Assembly: GCF_000016185.1 (NCBI RefSeq)
Contig: NC_011420.2
Location: 2,767,001 to 2,831,000 of the forward strand
Source: Rhodospirillum centenum SW
GTDB lineage: Bacteria > Pseudomonadota > Alphaproteobacteria > Azospirillales > Azospirillaceae
Length of the DNA stretch: 64,000 nucleotides
Direction of reading: 5' to 3'
Part shown: positions 35,085 to 43,473 of the stretch, one piece after another
How the letters are laid out: each line of letters opens with the position of its first letter
Numbering within the stretch: position 1 is the first letter of the stretch
Position numbers and translations under genes: made by a program
The notes under the pieces: model-generated
What the model saw: the letters and a program-made list of their open reading frames with translations, nothing else
Database searches by the model: none
What the model was told of the DNA's origin: nothing

Positions 35085-36101
35085 TCACAGATCGTCGAGC
35101 TGCTCCCGGGTCAGCCAGAACACCTCGCCGAAGCTCTCCGCCGTCTCCAGCCAGGTGAACTCGGTGTCGGGATACTCGGCCTCCAGAATGGTGCGGCCGG
35201 TGCCGATCTCGCAGAGCAGGCCGCCCTCCTCCGTCAGATGCCTGTGCGCCTCGGCCAGGATGCGACGGACGATGTCCAGCCCGTCCTCGCCCGATCCCAG
35301 CGCCATCTGCGGCTCGTGCCGGTACTCCGGCGGCAGCTCCGCCATCGCCTCGGCCGAGACATAGGGAGGGTTGGTCAGGATCACGTCGTACCGCCGGCCC
35401 TTCAGCGGCTTGAACAGGTCGCCCTGGATCAGGCTGACCCGCTCCTCCAGCCCCGCCTCGGCCACGTTGATCCGGGCCACCTCCAGCGCCTCGGGCGAGA
35501 GGTCCACGGCGTCCACCGTGGCGTCGGGGAAGATGCCGGCGGCCAGGATGGCGAGGCAGCCCGAGCCGGTGCAGAGATCGAGCACCCGCCCCACCTCGGT
35601 GGGGTCCTCCACCAGCGTGAATCCGTCGCCGCCGAACAGGTCGGAGAACAGCAGCTCCCCGATGTAGGAGCGCGGCACGATGACCCGTTCGTCCACATGG
35701 AAGGGCACGCCCTGGATGTAGGCCCGGCCGGTCAGGTAGGGCGCCGGCTTGCGGGTGGTCACCCGCGCCTCCACGATGTCGGCCACCAGCCTGCGCTCGG
35801 CCGGGGTCAGCTTCGCGTCCAGATAGGGTTCGAGCTGGTCGATGGGAAGCTGGAGCGTCTCCAGCACCAGGAAGGCCGCCTCGTCATAGGCGGTGGTGGT
35901 GCCGTGCCCGTAGACCAGTCCCGCCGACCGGAAACGGCTGACGGCATGGCGCAGGAAGTCGCGCACCGTGACCAGTTCCGCCGCGGCGGTGGCCGCATCC
36001 ACGGCCGGCAGCGGAAAGCGCCGGGCGGGTGGAACGGGCGGCGGGGCGGCAGCCGGGGTGCCTGACGAGGGGGCGGTCTTGGTACTGGACCTGGGGGGCA
36101 T
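35085..36101 (-). CDS. prmB: Ribosomal protein L3 glutamine methyltransferase PrmB
   Basis: 338 residues. It methylates a glutamine of ribosomal protein L3 using SAM. An N-terminal helical domain (VTVRDFLRHAVSRF) precedes the Rossmann core with SAM motif VLDLCTGSGCLAILAAGIFP, the acidic motif VDAVDLSPEALEVARINV, and the catalytic NPPY in YDVILTNPPYVSAEAM. The end AESFGEVFWLTREQL is typical of PrmB rather than PrmC. The first about 25 residues are Pro/Ala-rich and may not all be translated. Confidence 0.93.
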   Translation of the reverse strand: MPPRSSTKTAPSSGTPAAAPPPVPPARRFPLPAVDAATAAAELVTVRDFLRHAVSRFRSAGLVYGHGTTTAYDEAAFLVLETLQLPIDQLEPYLDAKLTPAERRLVADIVEARVTTRKPAPYLTGRAYIQGVPFHVDERVIVPRSYIGELLFSDLFGGDGFTLVEDPTEVGRVLDLCTGSGCLAILAAGIFPDATVDAVDLSPEALEVARINVAEAGLEERVSLIQGDLFKPLKGRRYDVILTNPPYVSAEAMAELPPEYRHEPQMALGSGEDGLDIVRRILAEAHRHLTEEGGLLCEIGTGRTILEAEYPDTEFTWLETAESFGEVFWLTREQLDDL

Positions 36102-36190
36102 GGGCGGGGACCTCTCCGGCTGGGGCGGACCCCGGAGTCCTATCAGGTCCCCGTCCGGAGCACCAGCACCGGCCCCGCCCGGCGGGTGCG

Positions 36191-37354
36191 TCAGGAGATG
36201 GAGCGGACCTTGACGACGGACTTGCGGAGGTCCTGCACGGCGGCGGCCGGCCTCCCCCCTGACGGCAGCACCAGCGAGGCCGCGGCACTGCTGATGCCGC
36301 CACCGGCATCGGTTCCCGGAGCCGGCGTCACGTCCCAGCCGAACGGGGTCGTGATCGTGCCGCCGTACCCACCGGCGCCGGGTTCCACCGCCCAGCCGGA
36401 CGGGACATGGAAGGCAGGCGGCTCGATCCGCCAGCCACCGGCGGTCCTGAAGACACGGTACCAGTCGGGTACCGTGATCGTGCCCTTCGACACGGAGGCG
36501 TCGTATGCCACCTTGAAGGGGACCGGAACGGTGAGCGTCGTCCCCGTCCCGGAGGGCAGCCTTCCAGGGAGGAAGGTGACGGCCGGGGCTGGCTTCGCCG
36601 CGAAAGTAGCGGCGGAAGTCGATGCAGCGACGGTGGTCGGCATCATGACCACGCTCTGCATGCCGGTGCTTGAGGACCTGATGATCTCGTTGCTGCCGGT
36701 CACCTCGATCCCGTGCCAGCCCAGGGCGGCGAAGGAGTCCACGGCGTCCGCCACGGCAGAGTTGGGGCCGGGGTTGACGACATCGAAGATCGGCTCCGTG
36801 AATGCCGGCCCCGAGGCCCCCCGCGCCGCCATGCAGAAGGCCATCGACAGGGTGATGAAGCCCTTGTCCGCCTTGTCGAACGGAAGCCCCGTTCCCCCGG
36901 TGAAGTGTGGCGCCGCCATCCCGTTGGCGTTCAGCCAGGCGACGAGCTTCCGCGCCGTGGTGCTGTCCACCGTCTTGCGGTCGCGGCTCCCCATCAGAAG
37001 GTTGCCCTTACCGTCGCCATGGCAGTTGATGCGGATCTTGCCCACCTGGCTCAGGTCCCCCGCCCACTTCATGTAGGTCCGGTAGACGGGCGTCGTCGTT
37101 CCCCTGTCGATATCCGCGACGGGGACGGCGACGGTCAGGTAGTTGTATCTGTCCACGTCCTTGGGCGGTGGCTTCGGCACCACGGACGTGACATCGCTGC
37201 CGAACAGGCTGGTCCTGATCGAAATGAGGCGCACCGCCCTCAGCGCGTGCTTCGTGCTCTGGTACTGGAGCTGCGGCTTGATGTCGGCGTGGAAATCGGT
37301 CCAGCCGCCAGGGCCGGTCAGGAAGACCTCCAGGAATCGGGTATAAACAGGCAT
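36191..37354 (-). CDS. Unknown protein with clan-CD-peptidase-like His/Cys pattern (paralogue 1)
   Basis: 387 residues, family not recognised. The N-terminus is MPVYTRFLEVFLTGPGGWTD. A hydrophobic strand leads to HGDG (KIRINCHGDGKGNLLMGS; His112). Sixty-two residues on, another strand leads to Cys174 (ITLSMAFCMAARG). Then comes NPGPNSAVADAVDSFAALGW, HGIEVTGSNEI. This order (strand-HG, helix, strand-Cys, helix, strand) is that of clan CD cysteine peptidases such as the C80 autoprocessing domain; the assignment is inference. The C-terminal region has three GW-containing motifs (AGGWRI, PSGWAV, PFGWDV). The ribosome-binding site CGCGGAGGAC is shared with the next paralogue. No signal peptide. 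Confidence 0.8.
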   Translation of the reverse strand: MPVYTRFLEVFLTGPGGWTDFHADIKPQLQYQSTKHALRAVRLISIRTSLFGSDVTSVVPKPPPKDVDRYNYLTVAVPVADIDRGTTTPVYRTYMKWAGDLSQVGKIRINCHGDGKGNLLMGSRDRKTVDSTTARKLVAWLNANGMAAPHFTGGTGLPFDKADKGFITLSMAFCMAARGASGPAFTEPIFDVVNPGPNSAVADAVDSFAALGWHGIEVTGSNEIIRSSSTGMQSVVMMPTTVAASTSAATFAAKPAPAVTFLPGRLPSGTGTTLTVPVPFKVAYDASVSKGTITVPDWYRVFRTAGGWRIEPPAFHVPSGWAVEPGAGGYGGTITTPFGWDVTPAPGTDAGGGISSAAASLVLPSGGRPAAAVQDLRKSVVKVRSIS

Positions 37355-37423
37355 GTGTCCTCCGCGACGCCGCGGCCGGGCGGGAGCCGCCCGGGGGCCG
37401 GATACCGGGGAGATGCAGGGCGG

Positions 37424-38557
37424 TCAGGAGATCGCCCGCACCTTGACATCGGAATGGGTGAGCGGCTGCCATTCGCCTGCGTTGACATCGGGGTTGAAGA
37501 GGATGCCACCGCCCTGGGCGTTGAGGCTGGGCGTCACCTGCCAGCCGGCCGGCGTCGCCATGCTGCCCCCGGCCCCGCCGGGGTCGCGCGTCACCAGCCA
37601 GCCGGCCGGAATGTGATAGGCCGGCGCCTGGATGTCCCAGCCGCCGGACGGGTTGTTCGTCACGTTGGCCGGATCGGGAGTCACCGTGCAGGTGGGCGGG
37701 ATACGGATCCTGCCGGTGCCCGACCAGTAGGAGTATTCGACCAGGAAGCCATGCGGGACGGTGATCTGGGTGCCCGTTCCGTCCGGTCCCGCGTCCGTCT
37801 GGAAATCCATGCCCGCCGGGAAGCCGAGGGAGGTCATGGAGGGCGCGCGCACCGCCTGGTTCTGCCGGCCGCCGGTCGAGGCCGTGATCTCGTTGCTGCC
37901 GGTCACCTCCACCCCCCGCCAGCCCTGCGCCCGCAGGGCGGTGACGGCATCCGCCACCGCCGAGTTCGGGCCGGGGCTGAGGGCCCCGGAGAGAAGGCTC
38001 TGCGACGCCCCCTCGCCGGGGCCGCGCGCCGCCATGCAGAAGGCGAAGGCCAGCGTGACCAGCCCGTTCGAGGCCTTGTTGCCGAAGACCGTATCGACCA
38101 GGCCGATCGTCGGCTGCGGCAGACCGTTCGCCGCCAGCCAGGCGACGAGCTGGGCCGCGTTCGCCGCGTCCGAGGCGGCATGGGCCTGGTCATACATCAG
38201 GAAGTGGCCCTGGCCGTCGCCATGGCTGTTGATCCGGATCTTGCCGATCTGGCCCGTGTCCCCCACCCACTGCACATACTGCTGATAGGCCGGGTTCACG
38301 ACGGCGCCGGCGATGTGCGCTACCGGAACCACGACGCCGACATAGCCCGAGACGTTCAGGGCCGGCGTCGGAAGCTGCGGCGTCAGCACGGCACCGCCGG
38401 GCGTCCCGGCGGCCGGCACTCCGGCGATCAGCACCTGCTGGGCCAGGCCATGGGCGGCGGTCTGATGGTTGGCCTGCTCCAGCACCTCGCCGGCGAAGTC
38501 GTACCAGCCGGACGAATGGGTCAGGAAGACGTCGAGGTAGCGGGTGTAGTCGGGCAT
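37424..38557 (-). CDS. Unknown protein with clan-CD-peptidase-like His/Cys pattern (paralogue 2)
   Basis: 377 residues, a tandem paralogue of the gene 69 bp downstream. It starts MPDYTRYLDVFLTHSSGWYD after GCGGAGGACCC. His112 (KIRINSHGDGQGHFLM) and Cys174 (LVTLAFAFCMAARG) fall at the same residue numbers as in paralogue 1, while much of the rest differs, which points to functional constraint. SPGPNSAVADAVTALRAQGW, RGVEVTGSNEI is also shared. The C-terminus repeats GGWDI, PAGWLV and PAGWQV and ends VKVRAIS. No secretion signal is visible. It lies behind mtnA on the same strand but 127 bp away. Confidence 0.8.
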   Translation of the reverse strand: MPDYTRYLDVFLTHSSGWYDFAGEVLEQANHQTAAHGLAQQVLIAGVPAAGTPGGAVLTPQLPTPALNVSGYVGVVVPVAHIAGAVVNPAYQQYVQWVGDTGQIGKIRINSHGDGQGHFLMYDQAHAASDAANAAQLVAWLAANGLPQPTIGLVDTVFGNKASNGLVTLAFAFCMAARGPGEGASQSLLSGALSPGPNSAVADAVTALRAQGWRGVEVTGSNEITASTGGRQNQAVRAPSMTSLGFPAGMDFQTDAGPDGTGTQITVPHGFLVEYSYWSGTGRIRIPPTCTVTPDPANVTNNPSGGWDIQAPAYHIPAGWLVTRDPGGAGGSMATPAGWQVTPSLNAQGGGILFNPDVNAGEWQPLTHSDVKVRAIS

Positions 38558-38684
38558 GGGTCCTCCGCGGCAGGGGGGCGGCCGGATGCCCCCGCCGGAA
38601 GGACGCGCGGACCCGCGCCGCTGTGAACGCCCCTCTCCCGCTGCCCTTGCCCGCCGCCCCTGCCCGCGGACGCGCCCGTCCCGC

Positions 38685-39812
38685 TCAGGCGTCGTTGGCG
38701 ACGCGCTGGCGGGCGGACCGCTCGGCCTGGTCGGGGAACAGGCCGGCCAGCCCCTCCTGGCTGGCGGCGCAGAGGCCGCGCTCGGTGATGAAGCCGGTCA
38801 CCAGCCGGGCCGGGGTGACGTCGAAGCCGTAATTGGCGACGGGAGAGCCGTCGGCGACGATGCGCACCCGCTCGATGCGGCCGTCGGCGGTGCGGCCGGT
38901 GATCTCCGTCACCTCCTCGTCGCCGCGGGTCTCGATCGGGATGCCGTGGACCCCGTCCTCCAGCAGCCAGTCGATGGTGCTGCCGGGCAGGGCCACCCAG
39001 AAGGGCACGCCGGTGTCGTGCGCCGCCAGCGCCTTCAGATAGGTGCCGATCTTGTTCGCCACGTCGCCGCGGGCGGTGACGCGGTCGGTGCCGACGACCG
39101 CCAGATCCACCAGGCCGTGCTGCATCAGGTGGCCGCCGGTGTTGTCCGCCACCACCGTGTGCGGCACGCCGTGGTGCCCCAGTTCCCAGGCGGTGAGGAA
39201 GGCGCCCTGGCTGCGCGGGCGCGTCTCGTCCACCCAGACATGCACCGGAATGCCGGCATCGTGCGCCATGTAGATCGGCGCCGTGGCCGTGCCCCAGTCC
39301 ACCGTGGCCAGCCAGCCGGCGTTGCAGTGGGTCAGCAGGTTGACCGGGCGGTGCGGGTTGCGCTTGTGCAGGCCGCGGATCAGCTCCATCCCGTGGCGGC
39401 CGATGGCGCGGCAGACCTCCACATCCTCCTCGGCGATGGCGGCGGCTTCGGCATAGGCGCGGCGCACCCGGTCGGCCGGGGGCGTGACGGACAGCACCTC
39501 GCGCAGGCGGGCAAGCCCCCAGCGCAGGTTCACCGCCGTGGGCCGGGTCGCCAGGAGACGGTCGTGCGCCGCCTCCACCGCCCGGTCGGTCGCATCCGCG
39601 CGCATGGCCAGCGCCATGCCGTAGGCGGCCGTGACCCCGATCAGGGGGGCGCCGCGCACCGCCATGGTGGTGATCGCCTCGGCCGCCTCCTCCAGCGAGG
39701 TCAGGCGGCGGGTGCGGAATTCGAAGGGGAGTGCCGTCTGGTCGATGATCCCGACGGACCAGCCGTCCGCGTCAACCCAGATGGTGCGGCGATGGATGCC
39801 ATCGACCTTCAT
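38685..39812 (-). CDS. mtnA: S-methyl-5-thioribose-1-phosphate isomerase
   Basis: 375 residues. It isomerises MTR-1-P to MTRu-1-P in methylthioadenosine salvage. Motifs are [19 protein letters not shown], the catalytic-Cys region [30 protein letters not shown] and the Asp-bearing [20 protein letters not shown]. The length is that of the family. No other mtn genes are adjacent; in Rhodospirillum relatives MtnA also feeds an MTA shunt. The ATG at 39810-39812 is well supported. Confidence 0.95.
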   Translation of the reverse strand: MKVDGIHRRTIWVDADGWSVGIIDQTALPFEFRTRRLTSLEEAAEAITTMAVRGAPLIGVTAAYGMALAMRADATDRAVEAAHDRLLATRPTAVNLRWGLARLREVLSVTPPADRVRRAYAEAAAIAEEDVEVCRAIGRHGMELIRGLHKRNPHRPVNLLTHCNAGWLATVDWGTATAPIYMAHDAGIPVHVWVDETRPRSQGAFLTAWELGHHGVPHTVVADNTGGHLMQHGLVDLAVVGTDRVTARGDVANKIGTYLKALAAHDTGVPFWVALPGSTIDWLLEDGVHGIPIETRGDEEVTEITGRTADGRIERVRIVADGSPVANYGFDVTPARLVTGFITERGLCAASQEGLAGLFPDQAERSARQRVANDA

Positions 39813-39920
39813 GCGCAGGCCCTTCCCGGCAACGGAGCAAGGGCCGCAGTTTCGGCAGGCCGGCCGCCGGGATCAAGTCCCCGCATCGGCCGGCCGGCCT
39901 GCACCGGCGCGCTGCGACGA

Positions 39921-40559
39921 TCAGGCCCGGCGGCGGAACTGCACGTCCTGGAAACGCTGGCCGGAGCGCAGGAACATCGCCTCGACCTGATCCTCCGGCA
40001 TCAGCCAGCCGCGCGGCCGGCCCGGCGTGGCCCGGGGCTCGTCGTCCTCGTCCTCGTCGTCCAGCGCGTCCAGGGCGGGACGGCGCAGGACGGCAGGCCG
40101 GGCCTTCTCCGCGGCGTGCAGCGCAGCACCGGGCCGCGGCGCCGGACGGCCGGCGGAGTGCAGGGCCGGGGCCGGGCGGGCGGGCGGCAGCACCGTGGCT
40201 GACGGGGCCAGGGCGGCGGACACCGGAGCGGCGGCGCCCAGGCCGGTGGCGCCCAGACCGGTGGCGCCGGGGGCCGCGCCATTCCCGGGAAGGTCCGCCG
40301 CGGAAACGGCGTCGTCGCGGTACTCGGGAGCACGGAACTCGGGGCCGTGGACTTCAGGGGCACGGGCTTCGGGACTGCGGCGCACGCCCATGGAGGGCGG
40401 CCGCAGATCAAGCGCCCGGATGCGCCCGATCACCTCGCTGATGCCGAGGCCGAGCTGGCGGGAGATCTCGATGGTGTTGGCGCCGCCCAGGTAAAGGGTG
40501 CGGATCAGGGCGTCGTTCGCCGGGACCGGCGGGGGGGCGTCGAGCGTTTCCGTCATCAT
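39921..40559 (-). CDS. Helix-turn-helix protein with long low-complexity linker
   Basis: 212 residues. Residues about 15-55 (ALIRTLYLGGANTIEISRQL, then GLGISEVIGRIRALDL) look like a homeodomain-type HTH, with some resemblance to the GcrA N-terminus. A Pro/Ala-rich linker with short repeats (GATGLGATGLGAAA) spans residues 60-165. An acidic block (ALDDEDEDDE) and a conserved-looking tail (WLMPEDQVEAMFLRSGQRFQ) follow. A CtrA-like box sits 55 bp upstream. Possible DNA-binding regulator; identity unknown. Confidence 0.65.
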   Translation of the reverse strand: MMTETLDAPPPVPANDALIRTLYLGGANTIEISRQLGLGISEVIGRIRALDLRPPSMGVRRSPEARAPEVHGPEFRAPEYRDDAVSAADLPGNGAAPGATGLGATGLGAAAPVSAALAPSATVLPPARPAPALHSAGRPAPRPGAALHAAEKARPAVLRRPALDALDDEDEDDEPRATPGRPRGWLMPEDQVEAMFLRSGQRFQDVQFRRRA

Positions 40560-40613
40560 GGTCGGGCGCGCCTCTGGCTGTGACCGTATCGCCCTTCTTT
40601 GTCACCCTTCCAT

Positions 40614-40630
40614 GGTTAACGTCGGGTCAA
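40614..40630 (-). promoter_or_regulatory. CtrA-box-like site before the HTH gene
   Basis: Read on the minus strand, TTGACCCGACGTTAACC: TTGA, seven bases, TTAACC; one mismatch from the CtrA consensus. It ends 55 bp upstream of the HTH gene start on the same strand. Confidence 0.5.
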
Positions 40631-40662
40631 TGCACCGAAGAAAAATGCGGGTTGCGACGATC

Positions 40663-40696
40663 TTAAGTACAGGTCGGCCTTAAGTACAGGTCGGCG
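40663..40696. repeat. 17-bp tandem duplication downstream of the exporter gene
   Basis: TTAAGTACAGGTCGGC plus C or G, twice without a gap, at 40663-40679 and 40680-40696. It lies 16 bp past the exporter stop codon, at the edge of the peptide cluster. It may be a slippage product or a trace of a past rearrangement. Confidence 0.75.
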
Positions 40697-40711
40697 CTTC
40701 CGGACCGTCGG

Positions 40712-42865
40712 TCACGCGCACGTCATGGCGAGGGGCTCCACCGGCCTGTCCTCGGGCACGGCCTCCAGGATGCGGCCGTCCTGGAGCAGCAGCAGCCGGT
40801 CGGCGGCGGCGATGGTTTCGGGCCGGTGGGCGATGACGATGCGGGTGATGCCGAGCTGGCGGAGATGGGCGTTCACCTCCCGCTCCTTCGACACGTCCAG
40901 GTGGCTGGTGCCTTCGTCCATGAACAGGATGCGCGGGCGGCGGTAGAGGGCACGCGCGAGCAACACCCGCTGGCGCTGCCCGCCGGACAGCGCCGCCCCC
41001 ATGTCGCCCACCAGGGTATTGTAGTTCATCGGCATCGCCATGATCTCCGCATCGATCCCGGCGATCGCCGCGCACTGGCGCATCCAGGCGAGATCGGGGG
41101 CGGGATCGAAGAAGGTGATGGTCTCCGCCAGCGTGCCGGACAGCAGGCTGTCGTCCTGCATCACCACCCCGACCTGCGCGCGGAAGCTGGCGGGGCCGAC
41201 ATGGTCCAGCGGCACCCCGTCCACCAGCACCTCCCCCGCCGTGGGCCGGAACAGGCCCAGCATCACCTTGAGCAGCGTCGTCTTGCCCCCGCCGGAAGGC
41301 CCCGTGATGGCGACGAACTCCCCCGGCGCCACCTCCAGGTCCACCCCGGCGATCACGTCGGGTTCCGTCTCGGCATAGCGGTAGGCGACGCCCTTGCAGG
41401 CGATGCAGCCCTGGAGCGGCCGGGTGATCAACGGTTCCGCGGCATCGCGCTCCAGGCCCCGCTCGCGCTCGGCCAGCGCGATGTCGCTGATGCGGTCCAG
41501 ATGCAGGTCCAGCATGCGGTACTGGATGGCGGTCTCCAGCAGCTTGGTCGCCTTGTCCAGGAACTGCTGCTTGTAGGCCATGAAGGCGAACAGCATGCCG
41601 ACCGTCAGGTCGCCGTCCATCGCCAGACGCGCGCCGGCATAGACGACCAGGACGTTCTCCACCCCGTAGATCAGGCCGTTCGCAAGGGTGAAGCCGATGT
41701 TCAGACGGCCGAGCCGGACGCCACGGGTGACCGTCTCGGCGAAGCGGTCATGCCAGACGCCTTCGCGCTCCGTCTCATGACCGAAGATCTTGATGGTCTG
41801 CATCGCCCGCGCGGTTTCGATGAAGCTGGTCTGCTCCTTGGCGCTTGCGGCGATCACCTCCTCCTCGCGCTGGCGCAGGAACCGGAACGCGGCGATGCGG
41901 ACAGCGGCATAGAGCACCAGCGCCACCAGCACGATGCCGGCCAGCAGGGGCGAATAGAGAAAGATCACGACCAGGGTCAGGACGGCCATCACCCCGTCCA
42001 CCAGGGCCGCCACCAGCCCGTCGGTGATCAGGTCCCGGATCGGCCGGGTCGAACCGAAGCGGCTGACCAGATCGCCGATGTGGCGTTTCTCGAACCAGTC
42101 CAGCGGCAGCCGGAGCATGTGGTGGAAAAGATTGACCACCATCTGGTGGTTGACGACGGATCCCAGGATCAGCAGCACCGTGGAGCGCAGCCACTGCGCC
42201 CCGAGATTGATCAGGGTGAAGAGACCGAAGCCGACGGCCAGGGCGATCATCAGGCCCCCGTCGCCCTTCATCACCGCTTCGTCCACGGCAAGCTGCATGT
42301 AGAAGGGGCTGGCCAGCACGAAGAGCTGTAGCACGACCGACAGGATCAGCGCCTGGGCCAGGGCGCGCTTCATGCCGTCCACCCGGCCGACCAGGGAGAA
42401 GAGGCCCAGCGTCGAGCGCGCCGCCTTCTTCTCGAAGCCGGTCGTGGGGGTGAGTTCCAGGGCCACGCCGGTGAAGTGCTGCGACAGCTCCGCCATGCGC
42501 ATCCGCACGACGCCCTTGGCCGGGTCGTGGATGGTCACCCGGTCGCCCGTCACCGCCGCCAGCACGACGAAATGGTTCATGTCCCAGTGCAGGATGGCCG
42601 GCAGCTTGAGATCCCTGAGGTGCGCCGGCTCCAGCCGCAGCCCCCGGGGCGCCAGCCCCAGCCTCTGCCCCATCAGGGCGATGGTCTTCATCGTCGCGCC
42701 CTTGAGCGAGACGGAGAAGCGCCGGCGCAGGGCGGACAGGTCGGTGGCGTGACCATGATGGCCCAGCACCATGGCCAGGCAGGCCAGCCCGCATTCCATG
42801 GCTTCGGCCTGGAGAACCAGCGGGGTGGCCTGTCTGTACCCGAAAGCCGTGACCGCAAGACTCAC
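40712..42865 (-). CDS. Peptidase-C39-containing ABC exporter (bacteriocin/microcin type)
   Basis: 717 residues from the GTG at 42863-42865 (AGCGGAGAACGGAC before it). The N-terminal C39 peptidase has Gln19, catalytic Cys25 (AEAMECGLACLAMVL), His98 (LHWDMNHFVVLAAV) and Asp114 (VTIHDPAKGVV), all intact. Six membrane helices follow (about residues 165-430). The ATPase has Walker A GPSGGGKTTLLK, signature LSGGQRQRVLLARAL and Walker B RILFMDEGTSHLD. Such exporters, like CvaB, cut double-glycine leaders and pump the core peptide out with a fusion protein and TolC. Four candidate leader peptides and the fusion protein lie in the same cluster. Confidence 0.95.
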   Translation of the reverse strand: MSLAVTAFGYRQATPLVLQAEAMECGLACLAMVLGHHGHATDLSALRRRFSVSLKGATMKTIALMGQRLGLAPRGLRLEPAHLRDLKLPAILHWDMNHFVVLAAVTGDRVTIHDPAKGVVRMRMAELSQHFTGVALELTPTTGFEKKAARSTLGLFSLVGRVDGMKRALAQALILSVVLQLFVLASPFYMQLAVDEAVMKGDGGLMIALAVGFGLFTLINLGAQWLRSTVLLILGSVVNHQMVVNLFHHMLRLPLDWFEKRHIGDLVSRFGSTRPIRDLITDGLVAALVDGVMAVLTLVVIFLYSPLLAGIVLVALVLYAAVRIAAFRFLRQREEEVIAASAKEQTSFIETARAMQTIKIFGHETEREGVWHDRFAETVTRGVRLGRLNIGFTLANGLIYGVENVLVVYAGARLAMDGDLTVGMLFAFMAYKQQFLDKATKLLETAIQYRMLDLHLDRISDIALAERERGLERDAAEPLITRPLQGCIACKGVAYRYAETEPDVIAGVDLEVAPGEFVAITGPSGGGKTTLLKVMLGLFRPTAGEVLVDGVPLDHVGPASFRAQVGVVMQDDSLLSGTLAETITFFDPAPDLAWMRQCAAIAGIDAEIMAMPMNYNTLVGDMGAALSGGQRQRVLLARALYRRPRILFMDEGTSHLDVSKEREVNAHLRQLGITRIVIAHRPETIAAADRLLLLQDGRILEAVPEDRPVEPLAMTCA

Positions 42866-43007
42866 GTCCGTTCTCCGCTCAATACCGTATCGGCCGGCAC
42901 TCAGGCACAAGCAGAGCAGACGGCCGCCGGGGCGGCCGTCTGCCGAAGTGGATCGTCAATGTCCCTGTGGATGGACGGATGACGAGGTCCTGTTCACATC
43001 AGGACAT

Positions 43008-43160
43008 TCACTTCATGATCTTCAGGACCGCGAGCGCCGTACCGGCGCCGGCGAAGAACCCCTTGACGAAATAGGCAGCGACAAGGGGAACCGCGCCACC
43101 GGCGACCTGATCCAGGTCATCCAGTTCGACGATCTGCACAGAGGTATTCTGCGGAGCCAT
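43008..43160 (-). CDS. Double-glycine leader peptide A (bacteriocin precursor)
   Basis: 50 residues. The leader MAPQNTSVQIVELDDLDQVA ends GG at residue 22; ELDDLDQVAGG fits the class II leader consensus cut by C39 peptidases. The predicted core is 28 residues, starting AVPLVAAYFVKGFFAGAG and ending LKIMK: hydrophobic, cationic, with one GxxxG (GFFAG). It starts after CGGGAGATGTGTC. Its stop is about 143 bp before the exporter start, on the same strand. Core activity is inferred. Confidence 0.85.
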   Translation of the reverse strand: MAPQNTSVQIVELDDLDQVAGGAVPLVAAYFVKGFFAGAGTALAVLKIMK

Positions 43161-43175
43161 GACACATCTCCCGTT

Positions 43176-43280
43176 TCAGTTCATGATCAGAAGGGTCAGC
43201 AGCGCCACCAGAGCGCCGGAGACCACACCGTAGACGAAGAACTTTGCAGGAAGTTCTTCGTCGTTCCGTTCCGTGATCAT
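43176..43280 (-). CDS. 34-residue single-helix peptide B
   Basis: It starts MITERNDEELPAKFFVYGVV and ends LLTLLIMN. It has no double-glycine leader, one membrane-length helix and one GxxxG (GVVSG). The start lies 4 bp after the stop of peptide C, so translation is probably coupled; peptide A begins 15 bp after its stop. It could be an immunity or accessory peptide, or a leaderless third component. Its charged N-terminus and helix length resemble small immunity or holin-like peptides. Confidence 0.65.
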   Translation of the reverse strand: MITERNDEELPAKFFVYGVVSGALVALLTLLIMN

Positions 43281-43284
43281 GGCT

Positions 43285-43473
43285 TCACTTGATGAGATAG
43301 TAGACGCCGACCACCAGAGCCGCCCCCAGGACGGCGCCGGACCCGAAGGCTGCGATCAGCACGAGGGGCTTGGGGCCGCCGCTCACATGATCGAGGTCGT
43401 CGAACGAGAGTTCGGTCATGACGGCCCCCTCGCCGAAAGCGGCCGCATCAGAGCAGATCAACGCAGAAGACAT
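43285..43473 (-). CDS. Double-glycine leader peptide C (bacteriocin precursor)
   Basis: 62 residues from an ATG with a strong ribosome-binding site (CTGGAGGTTTC). A shorter start at 43419 (MTELSFDDLD) is possible. The leader ends TELSFDDLDHVSGG at residue 33. The predicted core is 29 residues, starting PKPLVLIAAFGSGAVLGAAL and ending GVYYLIK, with GxxxG (GAVLG). It resembles peptide A's core in length, hydrophobicity and basic end, as expected for a two-peptide bacteriocin. First gene of the C-B-A run that leads to the exporter. Confidence 0.85.
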   Translation of the reverse strand: MSSALICSDAAAFGEGAVMTELSFDDLDHVSGGPKPLVLIAAFGSGAVLGAALVVGVYYLIK

